Shown: positions 8,373 to 10,723 of the stretch, piece after piece
Layout: the number at the start of each line of letters is the position of its first letter
Position numbering within the stretch: position 1 is the stretch's first letter
Assembly (NCBI RefSeq): GCF_008831285.2
Contig: NC_045141.1
Coordinates: forward strand, 3,414,001 to 3,424,723
Direction: 5' to 3'
DNA: 10,723 bases
DNA from: Nymphaea colorata
Taxonomy: Eukaryota > Streptophyta > Magnoliopsida > Nymphaeales > Nymphaeaceae
Notes under the pieces: model-generated
What the model saw: only the letters and a program-made list of their open reading frames with translations
Told to the model about the DNA's origin: nothing
Database searches by the model: none
Program-made: the position numbers and the translations under genes

Positions 8373-8544
8373 CCAGGCAATTGTCACTTAGCAGACAGCT
8401 GGTATGAGCGAGGCGTAACTGGAGCAGCCGATCAAGAAACCCTGTCGGCTTAGATGTCCAGGGAATTGTCACTTAGCAGACAGCTGGTATGAGCGAGGCG
8501 TAACTGGAGCAGCCGATCAAGAAACCCTGTCGGCTTAGATGTCC
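8373..8544. repeat. 85-bp near-perfect tandem duplication
   Basis: Copy 1 is 8373-8457 and copy 2 is 8458-8542, followed by two bases of a third (CC). The only difference is C at 8378 against G at 8463. Each copy holds CAGCTG and a 6-bp inverted repeat, AGCCGA and TCGGCT, around a 13-base loop (8426-8431 and 8445-8450 in copy 1). The unit is GC-richer than its surroundings, and its length is not a multiple of three, so it would shift any frame. The near identity implies a recent duplication. Confidence 0.98.
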
Positions 8545-8822
8545 GAATCAGTTCATCATTTCCCCCTTTCTTATGACCACCGGCTCCCTTCCATGAAGAG
8601 ATAAATGGAAGCTTGTCTACCGCATTTTCTTTCTTGGCTTAATAATAAGCTATTATTCAAATACCATACAGAAAACTCCTTAAATAGTTGTACTACATAT
8701 TTTATTGCACATTAGACATACAAAAGTTACGTAAACCATCAAACACCTCCTCAATTTTAAAATAAAACAGCAAAACTAAAACTGAAAAACCGGAGGTTGG
8801 AGAAGGATATCGAGAAGAAGCC
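8545..8822. other. Spacer between the two tandem repeats, no gene seen
   Basis: It contains a perfect 7-bp stem at 8641-8657 (AATAATA, loop AGC, TATTATT) and one isolated CCACCGGCT word (8577-8585). The same word starts the first unit of the downstream 54-bp array, so this may be a stray relic of it. No ORF or splice-bounded exon is supported. Confidence 0.5.
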
Positions 8823-8984
8823 ACCGGCTGGATGAAATCCGCCGGTTATTTTTCTTTTTAAAACCCCAAACCCTTCACCGGCTGGACGAAATCCACCGGT
8901 TATTTTTCTTTTTAAAACTCCAAACCCTTTACCGGCTGGATGAAATCCACCGGTCGTTTTTCGTGTAAAAATCCCAAACCATTT
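8823..8984. repeat. 54-bp minisatellite, 3 copies
   Basis: Units are 8823-8876, 8877-8930 and 8931-8984. The first two differ at 4 of 54 positions. The third is more diverged in its second half. Each unit starts ACCGGCTGGA and carries a second CCGGT about 19 bases on, so ACCGG and CCGGT can pair as a short hairpin. A T/A-rich spacer then ends in CCAAACC. The units are adjacent with no unique spacers, so this is not a CRISPR array. There is no coding potential. Confidence 0.97.
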
Positions 8985-8996
8985 TAAAAACTAGCA

Positions 8997-9846
8997 CTTA
9001 AAACCAATGTTATTGAGGTCAGTTTTTGAATCAACTCGACAACTCAAATGATTTAACAAATCAGTGAATCGAATCGGAGGAGGGTTGATTAAAAAATAAT
9101 TAAGAAATATCGTAAAATCGGAAAAAAAGAAGAAACTGTAAAAATAATGTAAAACATGAACATTTAAGGGAAACAAAAGATAATGAAAATCGGATTGGTT
9201 AAAAAAATATTGTAAAATTGAAAAATAAATAAACAAAATATCATAAATCAGAAAAATAAAATGAAAAATAATATATAACATAAACAGTTAAAAAAAAAGT
9301 AATAGATCATTAAAATCATAAATGATACGGTCACTTGAAGATGGACATTTGTCCTGAACAGTTTTCTCCTTTTTAACCATTCGAGTACCCCAAAGAAATT
9401 TTTAAAAGCTTTATTTTTTGCCAAAAAAAAAAAAAAAAGAACGACCTTATTGTAAGATCATTTTTTTTCCGATTCGAAAGAACATAAAGCCTAGAGGGCC
9501 TCTGTTGTAAAGGGAAAAGCTATCACTAATTTCATTTGATTTTATGGAAGAATGTTCCTAGACGTACGGACCGTCGTTTTTTTTTTTAAAAAAAAGGCGA
9601 AGAGATCATTTAAAATATGCATGCAACTTGCTTTTGTTTTCAAAAGCAGAGCGAGCATTCGAAATATACATGCAAACCGAGCGAATCGCCCGATTCTCAC
9701 CGATTTCAGCGATTCATGTGAAAACAGTGCCCGACTTTTTATGAGCCTCGAATCGATCACTGAATGAATAAAAAAAAACCGATTTGTTGCAATTCCGCTG
9801 ATTCAGACCGATTCAAACCGATTTTTGTATGACATTGCCTAAAACT
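8997..9846. mobile_element. Possible decayed DNA transposon of about 850 bp
   Basis: The left end has CAATGT then 17 bases then GAATC (from about 9005). The reverse complement of the right end (about 9815-9837) has CAATGT, 17 bases and GAATC with the same spacing. Both sides carry CGATTC/GAATCG words (9068-9077 left; 9675-9820 right). The flanks AAAACTAGCAC and AAAACTACAC could be a target duplication with one indel. Inside are A-rich degenerate repeats around AAATATCGTAAAATCGG (9105-9320), a long A run (9423-9438), a T/A palindromic run (about 9577-9595), and a stem TGCTTTTG/CAAAAGCA (9629-9648). ORFs overlapping on both strands at 9542-9767 arise from this symmetry. The assignment is tentative. 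Confidence 0.3.
9629..9648. repeat. Hairpin with 8-bp perfect stem
   Basis: TGCTTTTG (9629-9636) and CAAAAGCA (9641-9648) pair around a TTTT loop. Similar words (AAATATGCATGCAA and AAATATACATGCAA) flank it on both sides as a direct repeat about 47 bases apart. It is probably part of the decayed transposon in this region. A terminator role is not implied in a plant nuclear setting. Confidence 0.8.
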
Positions 9847-9867
9847 ACACACCTACCTATTCGGAAC

Positions 9868-10176
9868 TAAGCTTGGGCACTGGGTGGGGCCGCCGCTGGG
9901 TACTCGGTACTTGGGTCTGAGCCCGGGCCTGAAAAAACGAGACCCGGGTCGGCTCGACTATATATATATTTATATATTTATAATATCTTACTACAATTAA
10001 TTATTTTTATGTACTATTTTATGTTAGAAAATATTTTTTATTGTAATCGAGCCGAGCTCGGGCTCAGGTTTTTCGAGTTGGGTCAGGCCTGGGCTCAAGT
10101 TTTAGATGTCAAGCAAGTCCGAACTCAACTCGTTATCGGGCCGGGCCGGGCTGGGTCTGCCGGATGCCCAAGCTTA
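9868..10176. mobile_element. hAT-type MITE, 309 bp, perfect TIRs and target duplication
   Basis: The element starts TAAGCTTGGGCA (9868-9879) and ends TGCCCAAGCTTA (10165-10176), a perfect 12-bp terminal inverted repeat. It is flanked by identical 8-bp direct repeats TTCGGAAC (9860-9867 and 10177-10184). Perfect 8-bp target duplications are diagnostic of hAT-superfamily transposition. The GC-rich arms contain runs of GGGC, GGGTCTG and CCGGGC, and an inner inverted repeat TCGGCTCGA/TCGAGCCGA (9949-9957 and 10047-10055). The core (9958-10046) is AT-rich. No transposase is encoded; the ORF at 10009-10206 crosses the element's right end and is not a gene. Intact ends suggest a fairly recent insertion. 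Confidence 0.88.
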
Positions 10177-10184
10177 TTCGGAAC

Positions 10185-10723
10185 AACGAATCATAGAGGG
10201 ATATGATAAGATTTAGACTTGAGCTAGGACCTAAAAAGAGCTGCTCCACACGTTCATGCTACGTTGATGTTAGAGGAAACAATCAAGGGTTGAAGATGTC
10301 TCTTGGGCGGGCCACCTAAATCTCTCCAAGGGGTAAAGCCACCAGAATCTTATTTGAGATTTGAGATCTACCTTTGTCCTTGCTGCAATCTTGCAAAAAC
10401 CAGCAACCCAAAGTGGGGAAAACACGATGGAAACATGATGGAGAACATAAAAAAATTATACAACCCGGTCCCAATTATCCTCGATCACACTTAATGGACG
10501 GATGGATGAACACCACAACATGAGGATCACCTTAGATGCGGCTTGGAGCAGGAAGAAGGAGCTGCCCTTCTTCTCTAGATGCCTCAACGTGTGGAAGACT
10601 CCACATCTTTATTTCCTTTGCTTGATGTGAAAATTACAAAATCAGTCCACCATTTCTTGTGAATTTCCAAAAAAAAAAAGAGGAACTTGCCCATGTGCAA
10701 CTTTTGTTCTCTTTCATTCGAAT
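10185..10723. other. Intergenic DNA at right edge, no gene seen
   Basis: A 63-codon ORF (10303-10494) has no domain and no promoter or splice support, and I do not call it. A short inverted repeat TGTGGA/TCCACA with a 4-base loop lies at 10590-10605. A poly-A run lies just before 10681. The text is less AT-rich than the left half of the window and may be the start of a transposon or gene continuing past the edge, which cannot be settled here. Confidence 0.45.

Noticed and set aside
8823-8984. CRISPR-like repeat array
   Set aside because: The units are directly adjacent with no unique spacers, and the setting is a plant-like nuclear genome.
8991-9281. Antisense 96-codon ORF rich in Phe, Ile and Tyr
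   Set aside because: It is the translation of A-rich degenerate repeats; the hydrophobic look is a composition artefact.
9542-9767. Overlapping ORFs of 71-72 codons on both strands
   Set aside because: They result from inverted-repeat symmetry and poly-T/poly-A runs in a decayed element, and neither has a domain.
10009-10206. 65-codon ORF as a gene
   Set aside because: It lies almost entirely within the hAT-type MITE and runs across its terminal repeat into flanking DNA.
1-10723. Long terminal repeat retrotransposon with primer-binding site, or tRNA genes
   Set aside because: No TGGTATCAGAGC-like primer-binding site, no paired long repeats with TG/CA ends, no polyprotein motifs and no tRNA cloverleaf were seen by eye.

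Overview
The window looks like nuclear DNA from a flowering plant, mostly intergenic. It is AT-rich and has almost no long ORFs. Several non-autonomous DNA transposons and many small tandem repeats are scattered through it. The one convincing coding segment has plant-style signals: a TATA box, a Site II-type TGGGCC element, a GC-rich first exon opening ATGGCG, and a short T-rich putative intron with a CTAAT branch point. No bacterial operon, RNA gene, CRISPR array or viral gene was seen. The species cannot be named from the sequence.

Layout. Bases 1-4180 are AT-rich non-coding DNA with three repeat families: a 34-bp unit repeated three times (572-677), a degenerate satellite-like array of about 165-bp units (1477-2140), and a diverged 63-bp duplication (3277-3402). 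Bases 4181-4760 hold two overlapping antisense ORFs that I do not believe are genes. A 182-bp hAT-like MITE lies at 4888-5069. Bases 5874-6243 look like an older MITE with GATACG-rich inverted ends. Bases 6333-7260 rise in GC but show no convincing gene.

The gene region is 7272-8330. A promoter (TGGGCC, then TATAAA) precedes a strongly codon-biased exon at 7407-7636. It encodes the start of a small alanine-rich protein that I do not recognise. A T-rich intron and a short second exon would give a 90-residue product. Canonical splice donors at 8048 and 8318 suggest the transcript may be longer or that a second unit follows. Downstream come a near-perfect 85-bp tandem duplication (8373-8542) and a 54-bp minisatellite of three copies (8823-8984).

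The right end holds a possible degenerate composite element (about 8997-9846). Next to it is the best-supported mobile element, a 309-bp hAT-type MITE (9868-10176) with perfect 12-bp terminal inverted repeats and a perfect 8-bp target site duplication. Bases 10177-10723 show no gene.

The window therefore holds one candidate uncharacterised gene among transposon debris. I found no evidence of a multi-gene system. The most useful leads are the orphan gene with its promoter, the two hAT MITEs, and the recent 85-bp duplication just downstream of the gene.
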